From NCBI GenBank assembly GCA_019187225.1, contig JABAQQ010000013.1, forward strand, positions 124,001-188,000: a DNA stretch of 64,000 nt, in the 5' to 3' direction. The translations under genes were made by a program, and so were the position numbers. Shown here one piece after another: positions 61,462 through 64,000 of this stretch. The DNA is from Saprospiraceae bacterium (GTDB lineage Bacteria > Bacteroidota > Bacteroidia > Chitinophagales > Saprospiraceae). Below the pieces are notes generated by a model. It did not search any database, was not told the origin of the DNA, and was given only the letters and a program-made list of their open reading frames with translations. Each line of letters starts with the position of its first letter. Within the stretch, counting starts at the first letter, position 1.

Positions 61462-62055
61462 TCATTCTATTCCCCCAAACTCCACCTTCCAATATACCTC
61501 CTCCAGCGGCACCTCGCAATCGCCGATCCTCGCCACGTCGTCTTTTTCATAAAACTCCACGTCAATCCAGCGCTCGCTTTCGCGTTCCAGGATGCGAATG
61601 TGCTTTTCTCTGTGGGAAACGAAGACGATCTGGTGAAGGCGGGGGATTTTCTTATAGTACCGGGTTTTGGTCGTTTTGTCCAAATATTCGGTTGAACCGG
61701 AAAGAATTTCAATGACGATGGAGGGGTTCAACGTCGCTTTCATGTTTTTGGCGGCTTGATAAAACTCGTGTTGGCCGCAAACGATCAAAAGGTCGGGGTA
61801 AAGCACATCATTACAGTCGCGCACGAACAACATCCTATCGCCCGGATATACCTTACAGTCTTTTTCACGCAGGCAATTGCCGAGTATCACATCCAGATTG
61901 TGCACTATTGTCGCATGCTCTTCGGAGGTATATGCCATCGCCACGATTTCCCCACCCATGAACTCATGGCGGCGTTCCGCCTGGAACTCGAAATTGAAAT
62001 AATCGTCAAGTGTGATACCCGCTTTGTCTTCAGGACTTTGCGCGGCCGTTGTCAT
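61462..62055 (-). CDS. Uma2-family endonuclease-like protein
   Basis: A 197-residue protein of the Uma2/DUF820 group, a PD-(D/E)xK fold. It has the N-terminal TLDDYFNFEFQAERRHEFMGGEIVAM (Glu before the GxIVAM turn), RMLFVRDCNDVLYPDLLIVCG (YPDL Asp) and NPSIVIEILSGSTEYLDKTTKTRYYKKIP (Glu and Lys of the putative active site). Members are expanded in cyanobacteria and Bacteroidota, and their role is unknown. I chose the ATG at 62053-62055; the frame is open to 62118. It is on the same strand as, and 83 bases upstream of, the helicase start, so it may belong to the same transcript. Confidence 0.85.
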   Translation of the reverse strand: MTTAAQSPEDKAGITLDDYFNFEFQAERRHEFMGGEIVAMAYTSEEHATIVHNLDVILGNCLREKDCKVYPGDRMLFVRDCNDVLYPDLLIVCGQHEFYQAAKNMKATLNPSIVIEILSGSTEYLDKTTKTRYYKKIPRLHQIVFVSHREKHIRILERESERWIDVEFYEKDDVARIGDCEVPLEEVYWKVEFGGIE

Positions 62056-62119
62056 AGATGGAAATTTTTCAACAAAAGTATGATTTTCCAATGAAAACGG
62101 CTTCACAAGCCCAAACAAA

Positions 62120-62152
62120 AACTCCCCGCCGGCCCAATGCCAGCGGGGAGTT
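62120..62152 (-). terminator. Intrinsic terminator of the ATP synthase operon end
   Basis: AACTCCCCGC (62120-62129) pairs with GCGGGGAGTT (62143-62152), with an inner GGC/GCC pair. Read on the minus strand, it follows atpG and is succeeded by TTTTTG. Confidence 0.85.
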
Positions 62153-62153
62153 C

Positions 62154-62178
62154 AATCCGAAATCCGAAATCCGAAATC
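62154..62178. repeat. Three-unit heptamer array after atpG
   Basis: AATCCGA repeats three times exactly, followed by AATC. It lies between the terminator and the atpG stop codon. Confidence 0.85.
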
Positions 62179-62181
62179 AAA

Positions 62182-63087
62182 TTATCCTTCCAGCGCCGCT
62201 GCGCCGCCCACGATCTCGCCCAGTTCGGTCGTGATCGCTTCCTGGCGCGCTTTGTTGTAGTTGATGCGCAGCGTTTTGAGCAATTCCTCGGCGTTTTCGG
62301 TCGCTTTATCCATGGCCGTCATCCGCGCGCCATGTTCCGACGCCTGCGTATCGAGCAGGCACTTGTGAAACTGAAGCTGGAGGATGCTCGGCACGAGTGT
62401 TTCCAGCAATTGCTGTTGATCCGGCTCGAAAATGTAGTCGGCCTTTTTTTGTTTGGCGCCGCCACTTGTCACGCTGAAAGCATCTGTTTTCGGCACCGGC
62501 AACCACTGCTCCGCTGTCGGGATTTGGGTGGCGGCGTTTTTGAACCGGCCGTACACCACGTCGGCGGCGTCGTATTGACCCGACGAAAATGCGTCCATGA
62601 GATGCCGCGCCACCGCGCTCACGGTTTCGTATTCCGGCGTATCGTACACCGGGATGTAGTCGGTGGTAAACTTAATATCGCGATAGCGGCGACGGAAATA
62701 ATCGTAACCTTTTTTGCCGATGAACAGCACCGTCAGGTTGCCGTCGCGGCGCTGCCGGCCGTATTTCTCGTTGATCAACGCCACCGCTTCCTTGCAGATG
62801 TTCGTATTGAACGCGCCGCACAGGCCGCGGTTGGAAGTCATCACGACTACCAGTGCGTGTTTCACCTCACGGGCTTTGCCGAAGCTTGTGGTGCCGCCAC
62901 CGTCGAGGTTGGAAAGTATGTTGGATAGCATCCGGTTGAGCCGTTCAGCATAGGGACGCATCTGCACGATGGCGCCCTGGGCTTTGCGCAATTTTGCAGC
63001 CGACACCATTTTCATGGCCTTCGTGATCTGCTGCGTATTGACAACCGACTTGATCCGTTCGCGTACTTCTTTTAAACCGCCAGCCAT
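62182..63087 (-). CDS. atpG: ATP synthase F1 gamma subunit
   Basis: A 301-residue central-stalk subunit that couples rotation of the c-ring to ATP synthesis in F1. The N-terminal helix LKEVRERIKSVVNTQQITKAMKMVSAAKLRKAQ and the C-terminal helix with MTAMDKATENAEELLKTLRINYNKARQEAITTELGEIVGGAAAL are both present, and the central domain includes ALVVVMTSNRGLCGAFNTNI. Length is usual for Bacteroidota. Last gene of the cluster on this strand, downstream of atpA, with a heptamer array between them and a terminator after it. Confidence 0.96.
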   Translation of the reverse strand: MAGGLKEVRERIKSVVNTQQITKAMKMVSAAKLRKAQGAIVQMRPYAERLNRMLSNILSNLDGGGTTSFGKAREVKHALVVVMTSNRGLCGAFNTNICKEAVALINEKYGRQRRDGNLTVLFIGKKGYDYFRRRYRDIKFTTDYIPVYDTPEYETVSAVARHLMDAFSSGQYDAADVVYGRFKNAATQIPTAEQWLPVPKTDAFSVTSGGAKQKKADYIFEPDQQQLLETLVPSILQLQFHKCLLDTQASEHGARMTAMDKATENAEELLKTLRINYNKARQEAITTELGEIVGGAAALEG

Positions 63088-63089
63088 AT

Positions 63090-63204
63090 TTTAAAATTGA
63101 CTTTTGATATTGAGACGTTAGACGTTGGACTTTCGACCCTTGGCCTTATTGACGACCAAATTCAATAGTCAAATGTCCAACGTCAAACAGTCCAGCGTCA
63201 AATA
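63090..63204. repeat. Heptamer array between atpA and atpG
   Basis: About sixteen 7-base units. From 63097: TTGACTT, TTGATAT, TGAGACG, TTAGACG, TTGGACT, TTCGACC, CTTGGCC, TTATTGA. From about 63167 the complement: AGTCAAA, TGTCCAA, CGTCAAA, CAGTCCA, GCGTCAA. GACGTTGGAC (63121-63130) pairs exactly with 63175-63184. Confidence 0.9.

Positions 63205-64000
<796 letters not shown>

Overview
The window looks like chromosome of a Bacteroidota bacterium, probably of the Saprospiria lineage (Haliscomenobacter/Lewinella-like). The basis is type IX secretion (T9SS) C-terminal sorting domains on many large surface proteins, SprB-type repeats, a gliding-type (type B) C-terminal domain, TAnnTTTG promoter boxes, almost no Shine-Dalgarno sequences, and a cytochrome-b-type succinate dehydrogenase operon. 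The placement is inferred from gene content. I saw no rRNA, tRNA or CRISPR array.

Layout. 1-4.2 kb: a truncated exported protein, a secreted astacin-type metalloprotease, a fibre-like protein with an internal duplication, and a LytTR response regulator. 4.5-10.5 kb: a 2003-residue SprB-repeat adhesin. 10.7-25.6 kb: housekeeping genes (DUF6427-like membrane protein, purQ, Kazal inhibitor, CcmD-like protein, glutamate dehydrogenase, Lrp regulator, ffh, and a topA-holA-LysM operon) with small membrane or exported proteins. 26-30.6 kb: a penicillin-acylase-family hydrolase, a candidate small RNA and an OmpA/TSP3 protein. 31-35.5 kb: two secreted T9SS proteins, one with a ten-base C tract near its start codon. 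36-42.3 kb: an sdhC-sdhA-sdhB cluster split by three exported-protein genes. 42.7-53.5 kb: a 3224-residue T9SS protein and a smaller partner sharing one module. 53.5-62.1 kb: an accessory segment with cytidine deaminase, fragments of two broken ATPase/helicase genes, an AbiE toxin-antitoxin pair, a membrane-tailed coiled-coil protein overlapping a 1584-residue nuclease-like/RecQ-like helicase, and a Uma2 nuclease-like gene. 62.2-64 kb: atpG and part of atpA.

Two observations stand out. First, many spacers around housekeeping genes hold degenerate repeat arrays with an exact 7-, 9- or 10-bp period, often switching to the complementary strand midway so that they can fold into hairpins. They run into stop or start codons of neighbouring genes. 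They recall the heptanucleotide STRR/LTRR repeats of filamentous cyanobacteria; I know of no description of 7-, 9- and 10-bp classes in Bacteroidota. Second, the 55.9-61.4 kb pair (coiled-coil membrane protein plus giant nuclease-like/helicase) sits beside AbiE and gene debris, the usual setting for an anti-phage system, and I do not recognise it as a named one.
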